From the NCBI GenBank assembly GCA_032229975.1, contig JAVXVG010000028.1, positions 48,182 through 112,181 of the forward strand: 64,000 bases of DNA, written 5' to 3'. Numbering within the stretch: position 1 is the stretch's first letter; each line of letters begins with the position of its first letter. Position numbers and translations under genes: made by a program. Below are positions 34,669 through 44,346 of this stretch, in pieces. This DNA comes from JAIVGV01 sp032229975 (GTDB lineage: Bacteria; Acidobacteriota; Blastocatellia; Pyrinomonadales; Pyrinomonadaceae). Below the pieces are notes generated by a model. That model worked only from the letters and a program-made list of their open reading frames with translations. It was not told where the DNA came from and made no database searches.

Positions 34669-34896
34669 TCAGCCGGCCCGCGCTTCATCGTCAAGACGCA
34701 CGAGCGAAGGCCGCTTTCTCACGGACTCGACATCCGGCCCGCGCTTCTCCCACAGTCGCCCGCACGCGCGACAGCGTAACAGTTTGCGCGCTGCGGAGTC
34801 CCCGATCTCTTGCTCAAGAAACGTTGCCGCGTAAGCGTTCGCGCTCGCGCCTTCGAGCCGCTTGAACTTATCGCACGAACATTTCGCCGTCGCCAT
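34669..34896 (-). CDS. small zinc-ribbon-like hypothetical protein
   Basis: A 75-residue protein with Cys pairs CSCDKF near the N-terminus and CRACGRLWEKRG in the middle, consistent with a small zinc ribbon. It converges on the receiver-like gene with only 5 bases between. No family name known to me. The start has moderate upstream purines. Probably real, function unknown. Confidence 0.5.
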   Translation of the reverse strand: MATAKCSCDKFKRLEGASANAYAATFLEQEIGDSAARKLLRCRACGRLWEKRGPDVESVRKRPSLVRLDDEARAG

Positions 34897-35082
34897 CGCG
34901 CTTCACTTATCGATTGAAAGCTGTAAACTCAAATTGCAATCCGGCTCGGACTATCTATTTCGTAAATGCCCGCAAATGGGTTACACTTTTTCGCCCGCAA
35001 CACTATTTCAACAGGGTAACACCGAAGAGCCCAAGTCTCGACGCGACTCTTAAGATCGCGTCTTGCGTCCCGGAGCAAACTT

Positions 35083-35745
35083 TTGGCAGCAGCCGCTTTC
35101 TACGATCTCGAAGGCACGCTCGTCAGCACGAACCTCGTGCACACGCTCAGCTTCTATTCGCGCAACCAACAGGGCCTGTTCAAGAGTTTCACCAAGACGG
35201 CGGCGACCGTGATGAGCCTGCCGCTCTTCGCCGTCACGGATCAATATAGCCGCAAGGTCTTCAACGATCTCTTCTTCAAACGCTACAAGGGCGAGTCGCA
35301 GGATCGCTTGCGCTACTTCGCTGAAGAACTTTTCGAGCAGGTACTCAAACCGGCTGTCTTCCCCGGCACGTTCGAATTGATCGAGAAGTCGCGCAGTCTG
35401 GGGCTTCGTCAGGTCGTCGTCACGGGCGCGCTCGACATGTCGGTCGAGCCTTTGATGAAGTACCTCGGCATCAAAGACTTCGCTTGCAACCGTCTGGAAT
35501 TCGTTAACGGCATCGCGACCGGCAGACTCCTTCCGCCTGTGCTCGCCGCCGCGACGAAGGCCTCTTGGATTCGCAACTTCGCCGAGCGCGAAGGCATATC
35601 TTTGAGCGAGTCCTTCGCCTACTCCGATAGCATGAGCGATCTCCCGATGCTCTCGATTGTGGGCCACCCGGCGGCAGTCAACCCTGACATGAGACTACGT
35701 CAGACCGCGCTGCATCATGACTGGCCCGTTCTCAAGTTGAAGTGA
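35083..35745 (+). CDS. HAD-superfamily phosphatase (subfamily IB)
   Basis: A 220-residue HAD hydrolase. Motif I is FYDLEGTLV (nucleophile Asp, with Glu in place of the common second Asp), motif II VVTGALD, the motif III lysine lies in AATKASWI, and motif IV is YSDSMSDLPML. It resembles PSP-like IB phosphatases, which act on phosphoserine, lipid or sugar phosphates. Start is TTG at 35083 with GGAG about 8 bases upstream; no ATG fits. Substrate unknown. Confidence 0.75.
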   Translation: MAAAAFYDLEGTLVSTNLVHTLSFYSRNQQGLFKSFTKTAATVMSLPLFAVTDQYSRKVFNDLFFKRYKGESQDRLRYFAEELFEQVLKPAVFPGTFELIEKSRSLGLRQVVVTGALDMSVEPLMKYLGIKDFACNRLEFVNGIATGRLLPPVLAAATKASWIRNFAEREGISLSESFAYSDSMSDLPMLSIVGHPAAVNPDMRLRQTALHHDWPVLKLK

Positions 35746-35823
35746 TCAAGTCGAAGAGATTTGCGCGAGCCGGCTGCGACCGGTAACTCGCGCGTTGGCG
35801 AAAGCAACACAAGGAGTTTCGAG

Positions 35824-37989
35824 ATGCGTTCACACAAATATTTGTCAGCCGTCGTCAGCCTCGCGCTGATCGCTTCGACAGTCTTCGCGCAGAGAGAGGT
35901 GCGTTCGCTCTCCGTCGCTTCGACGAGCACGCCCGCCTATCCGGTCGCGCACAAGGGCGACACGGTTGACGACTACTTCGGCACGAAGGTCGCCGACCCT
36001 TATCGCTGGCTCGAAGACCTCGACTCGCCGGAGACGCACGCGTGGGTCGAAGCCGAAAACAAGTTGACGTTCGATTATTTGAATCAGATACCTGAGCGCG
36101 CCGCGATCAAGGCGCGTCTGACGAAGCTCTGGAACGTGGAGCGTTACGGCATCCCCGGCAAGCACGGGTCGCATTACACCTACGGCAAGAATAACGGGCT
36201 GCAAAATCAGAGCGTGCTCTACGTCGTCGATTCGCTCGAAGGCCAGCCGCGTGTGCTGCTTGATCCGAACGCGCTCTCGGCGGACGGCACGGTCGCAGTC
36301 AGTGGCACGGAGTTCACCGACGATGGCAAGCTCATGGCTTATGGTCTCGCCGCCTCCGGCTCTGATTGGAACGAGTGGCACGTGCGCGACGTTGAGACAG
36401 GCAAGGATTTGCCCGACGTGATCAAGTTCGTCAAATTCTCAGGCGCGTCTTGGACGAAGGATGGCAAGGGCTTCTACTACAGCCGCTACGATGAGCCGAA
36501 GGGCGGCATCAAGCTGCAAGCCGTCAACGAGTATCACAAGCTCTACTATCATCGCCTCGGCACGCCGCAGTCTGCGGACGCGCTCATCTACTCCGACACC
36601 GACGAGCAGAAGAAGGGCTGGATTTACGGCGGCACGGTGACGGATGACGGCCACTATCTGATCATCGACGCCAACCCCGGCGCGAGCGCGGAGAATCACG
36701 TCTATTACAAAGACCTCTCAAGGCCGGACGCGCCCGTCGTCAAGCTCTTGGATGATGCGGGCATCGCGCAATATTTCGTCGGCAACGACGGGGCCACCTT
36801 CTGGTTTCTCTCTGATCGCGACGCGCCGCACAAGCGCATCGTCGCCATCGACACGCGCGCCCCCGAACAGAAGAACTGGAAGACGGTCGTGCCCGAAGCG
36901 ACTGCGACGCTTGAGAGCGCGAGCGTCGTCAACAACATGATCATCGCGTCGTATCTGCAAGACGCGCATCGCGCCGTGAAGATTTATGACGCGAGCGGCA
37001 AGTTCGTCCGCGACGTGCAACTGCCCGGCATCGGCGACGCCTTCGGCTTCGGCGGCAAGCAAAAAGATAAAGAGACCTTCTACGGCTTCCAGAGCTTCAA
37101 CACGCCGCTCACCATCTTTCGTTATGACATGGTGACGGGCAAGACGACCGTCTTTCGTCAACCGAAAGTTGATTTCAACCCGAACGACTATGAGACCAAA
37201 CAGGTCTTCTACACCTCGAAGGACGGCACGCGCGTGCCCATGTTTATCTCGCACAAGAAGGGCCTGAAGCTCGACGGCATGAACCCTACGCTGCTCTACG
37301 CCTACGGCGGCTTCGACATCGCGGAGACGCCCTCGTTCTCCATCTCGAATCTTGCGTGGATGGAGATGGGCGGCGTTTACGTTTTGGCAAACCTTCGCGG
37401 CGGCTCGGAGTATGGCAAGGAGTGGCACGAAGGCGGCATGGGCCACAAGAAGCAGAACGTCTTCGACGACTTCATCGCCGCCGCCGAATGGCTCATCGCG
37501 AACAAGTACACATCCACTCCGAAGCTCGCCATCTTCGGCGGCTCGAACGGTGGCCTCCTCGTCGGCGCGGCGCTCACAGAGCGGCCCGATCTCTTCGGCG
37601 CGGCCATCCCGGCGGTCGGCGTGATGGACATGCTCCGCTTTCCGAAGTTCACCATCGGCGCGGCGTGGCAGAATGAGTTCGGCTACCCTGCGGGCAATGC
37701 CGAAGACTTCAAAGCGATCTACGCCTACTCGCCGCTCCACAACGTCAAGCCCGGCACGAAGTATCCGGCCACCTTCATCACGACCGCCGACCACGACGAC
37801 CGCGTCTGGCCCGCGCACAGCTTCAAGTTCACCGCCGCCATGCAAGCCGCGCAGGCTGGAAGCGCGCCCGTTCTCATCCGCATCGAGACCAAAGCCGGGC
37901 ACGGCGCGGGCAAACCTACCTCGAAGATCATCGACGAAGCCGCCGACCGTTGGGCCTTCCTCGTCCGCGAACTCAACATGAAACTCTGA
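35824..37989 (+). CDS. prolyl oligopeptidase family serine peptidase
   Basis: A 721-residue S9 peptidase with a signal peptide (SAVVSLALIASTVFAQ), so periplasmic or exported. The N-terminal half is the beta-propeller gate (YRWLEDLDSPETHAWVEAEN, then repeated strands); the C-terminal half is the alpha/beta-hydrolase with catalytic Ser in GGSNGGLLV, Asp in ADHDDRV and His in AGHGAGK. It cleaves short peptides after proline. An AAGGAG site precedes the ATG at 35824. It is followed by a heptad hairpin at 37995 and then the lipid locus. Confidence 0.9.
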   Translation: MRSHKYLSAVVSLALIASTVFAQREVRSLSVASTSTPAYPVAHKGDTVDDYFGTKVADPYRWLEDLDSPETHAWVEAENKLTFDYLNQIPERAAIKARLTKLWNVERYGIPGKHGSHYTYGKNNGLQNQSVLYVVDSLEGQPRVLLDPNALSADGTVAVSGTEFTDDGKLMAYGLAASGSDWNEWHVRDVETGKDLPDVIKFVKFSGASWTKDGKGFYYSRYDEPKGGIKLQAVNEYHKLYYHRLGTPQSADALIYSDTDEQKKGWIYGGTVTDDGHYLIIDANPGASAENHVYYKDLSRPDAPVVKLLDDAGIAQYFVGNDGATFWFLSDRDAPHKRIVAIDTRAPEQKNWKTVVPEATATLESASVVNNMIIASYLQDAHRAVKIYDASGKFVRDVQLPGIGDAFGFGGKQKDKETFYGFQSFNTPLTIFRYDMVTGKTTVFRQPKVDFNPNDYETKQVFYTSKDGTRVPMFISHKKGLKLDGMNPTLLYAYGGFDIAETPSFSISNLAWMEMGGVYVLANLRGGSEYGKEWHEGGMGHKKQNVFDDFIAAAEWLIANKYTSTPKLAIFGGSNGGLLVGAALTERPDLFGAAIPAVGVMDMLRFPKFTIGAAWQNEFGYPAGNAEDFKAIYAYSPLHNVKPGTKYPATFITTADHDDRVWPAHSFKFTAAMQAAQAGSAPVLIRIETKAGHGAGKPTSKIIDEAADRWAFLVRELNMKL

Positions 37990-37994
37990 GAGAC

Positions 37995-38063
37995 GTGAAT
38001 CGTGAATCGTATATGGCTCAAGCCCTCCGGCGCGTTTACGATTCACGATTCACGATTCACGAT
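37995..38063. repeat. heptad hairpin a (word GTGAATC)
   Basis: Left arm GTGAATC GTGAATC GTA (37995-38011), right arm TA plus GATTCAC-type words (38037-38063), with a 25-base loop. Both arms are built of 7-base words that pair. It lies between the peptidase stop and the LarA-like gene start (38067), and may terminate or insulate. Confidence 0.85.
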
Positions 38064-38066
38064 CCT

Positions 38067-39665
38067 ATGAGCCTGCAACTACGACGCAAAACACACGAGT
38101 CGGTCGTCTATATCGACCGCGACAGCGCGCCGCGCATCATCCCTTCGGGCGAAGACTTCATCCTCGAAGATTTGCCCATCGGCACGCGCGTCATCTATCC
38201 GAAGCCCGCGATCAAGGGCCTGCCGAATCGCGAGGCGGCCATCCGCTACGCCATCAATCACCCGCACGACACAGAGCCGCTCTACGCGCAGCTTGAGCCG
38301 GGCATGAAGGTGACGATTGCGGTTGATGACATCTCGCTTCCCTTGCCGCCGATGAAGACGCCCGACGTGCGACAGACGATGCTCGAAGTCGTGCTCGATC
38401 TGCTCGCCGCCAACGGCGTCGATGACGTGCACATCATCGTCGCCAACTCGCTCCATCGAAAGATGACCGAGTGGGAGATGAAGCGCATGGTCGGCGCGAA
38501 GATTTTTAATGAGTTTCATCCTGATCGCTACTACAACCACGATGCGGAAGACCCCGATGGTCTCGTCGTCTTGGGAGAGACGCGACACAAAGAGCCTCTG
38601 CGGATCAATCGTCGCTGCGCCGAGAGCGATCTCGTCATCTACTGCAACATCAACCTCGTCCCGATGGATGGTGGTCATAAGTCTGTCGCCGTCGGCTTGT
38701 GCGACTACGAAAGTTTGCGCGCGCATCACGAGCCGCAGACGATTCGTGATAGCAACAGCTACATGGACCCTGCGAGTTCGGAGCTGAACACGAAGGTCGT
38801 GCGTCTCGGCAAACTCGTCGATCAGCACATGAACGTCTTCCACATCGAGTCGGCCCTCAACAACCGAATCTATGGAAGCGACATGGACTTCCTGTTGAAG
38901 AATGAGGACGAGTTCTCCGCGATGGATCGGCTCAAGTTCGAAACGATGCGCCGCACGATGAGCGCGCTGCCACGCGCTGCACGTCGAAAACTTCTACACA
39001 GCTTCCCCGCCGCCTACGAGATGATCGCCTGCCACGCCGGAAAGACCGAGCCAACGCACGCGAAGATTTTAGAGAAGAACTTCGAGCAGTACGTCATCCC
39101 CGTCAACGGCCAGTGCGACATTCTCATCACGGGCATCCCGGACATCTCGCCGTACAACGTCTATTCAGTTTTGAATCCGCTCCTCGTGCAAGTGATGGCC
39201 CTCGGCTATCATTTCAATTTCTATCGCAACAAGCCGCTCCTCAAAAAAGGCGGCGTGCTCATCCTACAGCACCCTTGTTACGACGAGTTCGATCACAACT
39301 TTCACCCTTCGTACATCGAGTTCTTCAATCGACTCTTGCCGGAGACGCGCGACGCAGACGTTCTGCGCGACAAGTACGAGCGCGAGTTTGCGAACAACCC
39401 CTCTTACGTCGAGATGTACCGGCGCGGCAACGCCTATCACGGCGCGCATCCGTTCTTCATGTGGTACTGGGGCGAGAATGGCCGCCAGCACGTCGGGCAC
39501 GTCATCGCCGCCGGAGCCGAAAACTCCCACGTCCCCGAACGCATGGGCTGGGAGCGGGCCGACAATCTGACCGAAGCGATTGCCATGGCGCGCAGCTACA
39601 TGGGACGCTCCGCCGAGATCACGATGCTCCATCAACCCGTCATCGCTCTCTGCGAAATGGAGTAG
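38067..39665 (+). CDS. LarA-like (DUF2088) nickel-racemase family protein
   Basis: A 532-residue protein of the lactate racemase N-terminal (LarA/DUF2088) family. Recognisable parts: TIAVDDISLPLPPMKTPD (counterpart of the LarA DATRP motif, with Leu in place of Arg), ANSLHRKMTEWE (catalytic His), YNHDAEDPDG, and HKSVAVGL (pincer-cofactor lysine) followed by LRAHH. Such enzymes racemise or epimerise 2-hydroxyacids with a nickel pincer nucleotide. The Leu replacement and different motif spacing mean its substrate is not lactate by default. LarB/C/E cofactor genes are not in the window. It ends 12 bases before the large lipid gene, so the two form an operon. Confidence 0.82.
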   Translation: MSLQLRRKTHESVVYIDRDSAPRIIPSGEDFILEDLPIGTRVIYPKPAIKGLPNREAAIRYAINHPHDTEPLYAQLEPGMKVTIAVDDISLPLPPMKTPDVRQTMLEVVLDLLAANGVDDVHIIVANSLHRKMTEWEMKRMVGAKIFNEFHPDRYYNHDAEDPDGLVVLGETRHKEPLRINRRCAESDLVIYCNINLVPMDGGHKSVAVGLCDYESLRAHHEPQTIRDSNSYMDPASSELNTKVVRLGKLVDQHMNVFHIESALNNRIYGSDMDFLLKNEDEFSAMDRLKFETMRRTMSALPRAARRKLLHSFPAAYEMIACHAGKTEPTHAKILEKNFEQYVIPVNGQCDILITGIPDISPYNVYSVLNPLLVQVMALGYHFNFYRNKPLLKKGGVLILQHPCYDEFDHNFHPSYIEFFNRLLPETRDADVLRDKYEREFANNPSYVEMYRRGNAYHGAHPFFMWYWGENGRQHVGHVIAAGAENSHVPERMGWERADNLTEAIAMARSYMGRSAEITMLHQPVIALCEME

Positions 39666-39677
39666 AATAGCGAGCCA

Positions 39678-42600
39678 ATGAAACTGTCTCCGACAGAAAT
39701 TTATCGAGGGCGAAAAATCCTGATCATCGGGAGCACGGGCTTCCTCGGTAAGGTGACGCTCTCGATGCTGCTGCACCGCTTTCCGGTCATCGAGCGTGTG
39801 TACGTCACAGTGCGCGCACGCTCGCTCGAAGAGTCGCAGACGCGCTTCTGGAACAACGTCATCACCGCGCCGCCCTTCGACCCTCTGCGCGAGCGTTACG
39901 GCTCGGCGTTCGAGGGCTTCATCAAGGACAAGGTCGAGATCGTCGGCGGCGACATCGGCGAGGACAATCTCGGCTTCACGGAAGAGGAAGCGCAGCACGT
40001 CGCAGACAATGTTGATGTCGTTATCAACAGCGCGGGCAACGTCACGTTCAACCCGACCTTAGAGAGCGCGCTCAGGACGAACGTCGTCGGCACGCAGAAC
40101 GTGATCGCGTTCGCGAAGCGTATGCGCCGGCCCGCGCTGATACACGTCTCGACCTGCTTCGTCGCGGGCAATCGTTCGGGGCCGGTGTGGGAGAGCGATC
40201 CTGTGGTCGGCTACTTCCCGCGTCGAGAGGAGTTGCCCGGCGTCGAGTTCCACGTCGAGCAGGAGATACGCGACTGCGCGAAACTATCCGAGCGCGTGAG
40301 AGACGAAGCGCGCGATGCGATGCAGGCGGCGCGCTTCCGCGAGGCGGCGCGCAAGCGACTCGTCGAAGAGGGACGCGACCCCGACGATCTAGATGCGATG
40401 GGCTTGGCGGTCGCGCGCGAGCGAAAGATGTGGACTAGAGAACGCCTCACCGATCTCGGCATCGAGCGTGCGGAGTGGTGGGGCTGGCCCAATATCTATA
40501 CCTATACGAAGAGTCTCGGCGAACAGTTGGTGGCGATGGAAGAGGGCATCGTCCGCGCGATTGTTAGACCGAGCATCGTCGAGTCCGCCGAAAAATTCCC
40601 CTTCCCCGGCTGGAACGAAGGCTTCACGACGACCGCGCCGCTCATCTTCATCTCACTCAAGGGCCAGACGCTCATCCCCGTCAACGAGAAGTTGATCTTG
40701 GATATCACGCCGGTCGATCAGGTGGCCGCCGTGATGCTCGCCGTCTCTGCCGAGGCGATAGCGGGCGAGCCGCGTCTCGTCTATCAGGCGGCGACGGGTG
40801 ATGCGAACCCGAACGACATGAAGCGCATCGTCGGCATGGTCGGGCTCTACAAGCGTAAACATTTTTCCGAGAAAGATTCAGGCTTTAAGATCGTTAACCA
40901 GATAGCCTCGCGCATGGAGACGAAGACCGTCACGCCCTCTTACTTCGACAAGACCTCCGCACCGATGTTCAATGCGGTGGCAAAGCGCGCCGCGAAATTC
41001 TTGGACGAGTCGCGACCGCGTTGGGGCGGTGGCCGCCTGACCGAGTGGATCGATCACGCGAAGAAGACCGTGGATCGCGTCGAAGAGGTCACACACGAGA
41101 CGAAAGAAGCGTTCGAGTTGTTCCGGCCCTTCATGGTCGAGAACGCTTACGTCTTCCGCGCAGACAACGTGCGCTCGCTCTTCTCGCGCATACGCAAGGA
41201 CGAGCAACAGCTCTTGCCGTGGCATCCCGAAAAGATCGACTGGTACGACTACTGGATGCACGTCCACTTCCCCGGCTTGAAGAAATGGGTCTTCCCGCAG
41301 CTCGAAGAGGATATGCGCGCGAAAGAGAAGCGCGTCTATACCTATCGCGATCTGCTTGAGCTATTCGAGACATCGACCAAGCGTTTCTCCACGCGCGTCG
41401 CCATGCGCATCGAGCGCGAGGGCCGGAAGGAGCAGTACACCTATGCAGACTTGCACGAACTCGCGACGCGCGCCGCCGCTTTCTTCGTCGGCGAAGGCGT
41501 CAAACCAAACGAGCGCGTCGTGCTCTTGAGTCATAACGCGCCCGAATGGGGCATGACTTACTTCGGCGTGCTCAAGGCGGGCGGGACGTGCGTTCCGGTC
41601 GATCCTGAAAGTTCGACGGGCGAGGTTGTCAACTTCGTCCGCGCATCCGAAGCGTTCGGCATCGTCATCTCGGAAGAGTTGGATGAGAAGCATCCCGATC
41701 TCTTGGAGCGTTTGCGTGAAGAGGGCCTGACGGCGACGCGCGTTTGGAAGTTCGATCAAGTTTTCGAGCTACAGCCGGAGAAGCTCGAGGACGAGCGGAT
41801 CGCTCTGCTCCCCGCACGTGTTCCGGCGCAGACGGTTGCGTCGCTCATCTTCACTTCGGGCACAACGGGCCAGCCTAAAGGGGTCATGCTCACGCACAAA
41901 AATTTTGCGAACATGGTCTCGATGCTCGCCTCGGTCTTCGACATGACGACCACAGACGGCGTGCTCTCCGTCCTCCCGCTCCATCATACGTTTGAATTCT
42001 CGACCGGCTTCTTAACACCCTTGAGTCGCGGCGCGCAGATCACTTACCTGCCTGAATTGAGCAGCGAAGAACTCACGCGCGCGATCAAGAACGGTCACGT
42101 CACGGGCATGGTCGGCGTGCCTGCGTTGTGGGAATTGCTGCACCGACGCATCAAGAATCGTTTGAACGAGCGCGCGAAGTGGATCGGCGACACGGCGGAG
42201 ATTCTCATGCGCGCGAACAGTTGGCTGCGCGATAATACGCCGTTCAACATGGGCCAGATCATCTTCCGTCCGATCCACAATGGCTTGGGTGGCCGCATCC
42301 GCTATCTGATTAGCGGAGGCTCGGCTCTGAACGACAAGATCAAAAAAGATTTCCACGGGCTCGGCTTCACGATTCTCGAAGGCTATGGTTTGACGGAAGC
42401 CTCGCCCGTACTCACCGTCACGCGTCCGCAGAACAAGCTCATCGCGGGCAGCGTCGGTCGTCCCGTGCCCGGAGTGGAAGTTAAGATCATCGACGCGAAC
42501 GCATACGGCATCGGCGAAGTCGTCGCGCGTGGGCCTAATGTGATGCTCGGCTACTTCAACAATCGCGAGGCGACCGAAGCGATCTTGCAGAATCGCTGGC

Positions 42601-44111
42601 TCTACACGGGCGATCTCGGACGCCTCGACGACGAAGGCAATCTCTTTCTCGTCGGTCGCTCGAAAGACATCATCGTCGATACGAACGGGAAGAATGTTTA
42701 CCCGGACGAGATCGAAGAACTCTATGGCGACTCCCCGTTCATCAAAGAGTTGAGCGTCGTCGGCCTGCCCGATGGGATCGGTGAGAAGGTCGCTTCGATG
42801 GTCGTGCCCGATTATGATCACGACATCGCGCTCTCGCGCGACGAAGCGCGTCGCCGCGTCGAAGAGCATTTCAAAGACATCTCTTCTTCGCTCCCCTTCT
42901 TCAAGCGCGTCAAAGTTCTGCACTTCACCGACGACGAGCTGCCGCGCACGGCGACGCGCAAGGTGAAGCGGCGCGAGGTCGTGCGCATGATGCAAGCTCT
43001 CGAAGAGAGTCAACGCATGATCGGCGCGGTTGAAGAACAACGTGAGACCAGCGCCGAATGGCTTCTCAAGATCATCGCCACGGTCTCCAGTCGCACGCGC
43101 GCCGAAGTCAGCGTTGACACTAAGCTCGCCGAACTCGGCTTCGATAGTCTGATGTTCGTCGAACTCGCGACGGCCATCGAGCAAGCGGGCGGCGCGCTCA
43201 AATCGCCGGACACTCTGAATCAAGTGCAGGACGTGCGCGAGTTGGTGAGCGTCGTCGAGAGCAAGCGCGCGGAGGCGCGACGCGAGGACGCGAGCCGCAG
43301 GCGTGCCGAAGAGGTGAAGCGCGAGGACGAAGAGATTTACATTCCATCGCTTGTCCGCACGATGGGAAATCGCGGGCTCGACGTGTTGCAGCGCGCCTTC
43401 TACGAAAAGTTTTTGCACACGAAGATCGAGGGCGAGTCGAACGTGCCTGTGCACACGAACTTCATCGTCGTCGCCAATCATGCCTCGCACCTCGACATGG
43501 GGTTAGTCAAGATGGCCCTCGGCGAAGCGGGCAAAGATTTGGTCGCGCTCGCGGCGGCCGATTATTTCTTCGACAACAAGTACAAGCGCGCTTACATGGA
43601 CAACTTCACGAACCTCGTGCCGATGGAGCGTTCGGGAAGTCTGCGCAAGTCTCTGCGCCACGCGCTCTCGTTCCTTGAGCGTGGTTACAACGCGCTCGTC
43701 TTTCCCGAAGGCACGCGCTCGATGTCGGGCCAGATGGGCGACTTCAAACCCGTGCTCGGCTTCCTCGCGCTCACCGCGCGCACCGGCATCCTGCCCGTTT
43801 ACCTGCATGGCACTTACGAGGCTTTCCCGAAAGGCTCGAACATGATCCGCAGCCGCGAAGTGGGGGCCCGCATCGGTCGCTTCGTCTCGGTCGAAGAACT
43901 TGAAGCAATGACGAAGGGGATGCCGAAGTCGGAAAGCTATCGCCTCGTGGCCGCCTACGTTCGCCACCAGATCGAAAACCTGCGCGACGGCACACAACTC
44001 AGCTTCGACGCGCGCGGACTTCGCAGACGTTGGCGCGCGGAGCGACGCACGCACATCGCCGAAGCTGAGGTGGGACTGCCAGAAGACGAACTCGCACCGA
44101 CAGGAGATTGA
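39678..44111 (+). CDS. fused acyl reductase / acyl-AMP ligase / ACP / PlsC acyltransferase (ElbD-like)
   Basis: A 1477-residue protein with four domains. (1) Thioester/fatty acyl reductase, about 1-500: NAD(P) site GSTGFLGK (18-25) and catalytic YTYTKSLGE near 274. (2) AMP ligase, about 550-1105: FTSGTTGQPKG near 728, EGYGLTEASP and YTGDLGRLDDEG. (3) Acyl carrier domain with phosphopantetheine Ser1157 (LGFDSLMFVE). (4) PlsC acyltransferase, about 1240-1430: NHASHLD near 1266 and FPEGTRS near 1344. The order suggests loading an acyl group, reducing a thioester to alcohol or aldehyde and acylating a glycerol lipid, as proposed for ElbD in myxobacterial ether-lipid synthesis. No signal peptide. 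Confidence 0.85.
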   Translation: MKLSPTEIYRGRKILIIGSTGFLGKVTLSMLLHRFPVIERVYVTVRARSLEESQTRFWNNVITAPPFDPLRERYGSAFEGFIKDKVEIVGGDIGEDNLGFTEEEAQHVADNVDVVINSAGNVTFNPTLESALRTNVVGTQNVIAFAKRMRRPALIHVSTCFVAGNRSGPVWESDPVVGYFPRREELPGVEFHVEQEIRDCAKLSERVRDEARDAMQAARFREAARKRLVEEGRDPDDLDAMGLAVARERKMWTRERLTDLGIERAEWWGWPNIYTYTKSLGEQLVAMEEGIVRAIVRPSIVESAEKFPFPGWNEGFTTTAPLIFISLKGQTLIPVNEKLILDITPVDQVAAVMLAVSAEAIAGEPRLVYQAATGDANPNDMKRIVGMVGLYKRKHFSEKDSGFKIVNQIASRMETKTVTPSYFDKTSAPMFNAVAKRAAKFLDESRPRWGGGRLTEWIDHAKKTVDRVEEVTHETKEAFELFRPFMVENAYVFRADNVRSLFSRIRKDEQQLLPWHPEKIDWYDYWMHVHFPGLKKWVFPQLEEDMRAKEKRVYTYRDLLELFETSTKRFSTRVAMRIEREGRKEQYTYADLHELATRAAAFFVGEGVKPNERVVLLSHNAPEWGMTYFGVLKAGGTCVPVDPESSTGEVVNFVRASEAFGIVISEELDEKHPDLLERLREEGLTATRVWKFDQVFELQPEKLEDERIALLPARVPAQTVASLIFTSGTTGQPKGVMLTHKNFANMVSMLASVFDMTTTDGVLSVLPLHHTFEFSTGFLTPLSRGAQITYLPELSSEELTRAIKNGHVTGMVGVPALWELLHRRIKNRLNERAKWIGDTAEILMRANSWLRDNTPFNMGQIIFRPIHNGLGGRIRYLISGGSALNDKIKKDFHGLGFTILEGYGLTEASPVLTVTRPQNKLIAGSVGRPVPGVEVKIIDANAYGIGEVVARGPNVMLGYFNNREATEAILQNRWLYTGDLGRLDDEGNLFLVGRSKDIIVDTNGKNVYPDEIEELYGDSPFIKELSVVGLPDGIGEKVASMVVPDYDHDIALSRDEARRRVEEHFKDISSSLPFFKRVKVLHFTDDELPRTATRKVKRREVVRMMQALEESQRMIGAVEEQRETSAEWLLKIIATVSSRTRAEVSVDTKLAELGFDSLMFVELATAIEQAGGALKSPDTLNQVQDVRELVSVVESKRAEARREDASRRRAEEVKREDEEIYIPSLVRTMGNRGLDVLQRAFYEKFLHTKIEGESNVPVHTNFIVVANHASHLDMGLVKMALGEAGKDLVALAAADYFFDNKYKRAYMDNFTNLVPMERSGSLRKSLRHALSFLERGYNALVFPEGTRSMSGQMGDFKPVLGFLALTARTGILPVYLHGTYEAFPKGSNMIRSREVGARIGRFVSVEELEAMTKGMPKSESYRLVAAYVRHQIENLRDGTQLSFDARGLRRRWRAERRTHIAEAEVGLPEDELAPTGD

Positions 44112-44145
44112 ATGAAGCGCCGACCAATTAGCGGCTGTTTGCGAA

Positions 44146-44290
44146 GTCCCGTAGGGACTATATGTTTATAGATTGAGCAGCCCTATTGAATTGTTCCGAG
44201 CCCCGTCAGGGGCGACACCATCACATATCGCTCCTACGGAGCTTCGTGCTTTTAGATATCAAGGCTATAAACACCCCGCTCCTACGGAGC
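44146..44290. repeat. cluster of four short REP-like palindromes
   Basis: Four short inverted repeats stand in a row: GTCCCgtaGGGAC (44146-44158), GCCCCgtcaGGGGC (44200-44213), and two identical GCTCCtacGGAGC (44230-44242 and 44278-44290). Between them are related AT-rich pieces (TATATGTTTATAGA, TTTAGATATCAAGGCTATAAACA). They fill the gap between the lipid fusion gene and the epimerase. No transposase is adjacent. Confidence 0.8.
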
Positions 44291-44346
44291 GACATTTCAA
44301 ACAGCCTTTGACTAAAGACCGTTTAACTTTTACTCATCACTCTTTC

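Noticed and set aside
44173..44346. Extended N-terminus for the epimerase
   Set aside because: The 58 extra codons translate the REP-like palindromes, not a domain.
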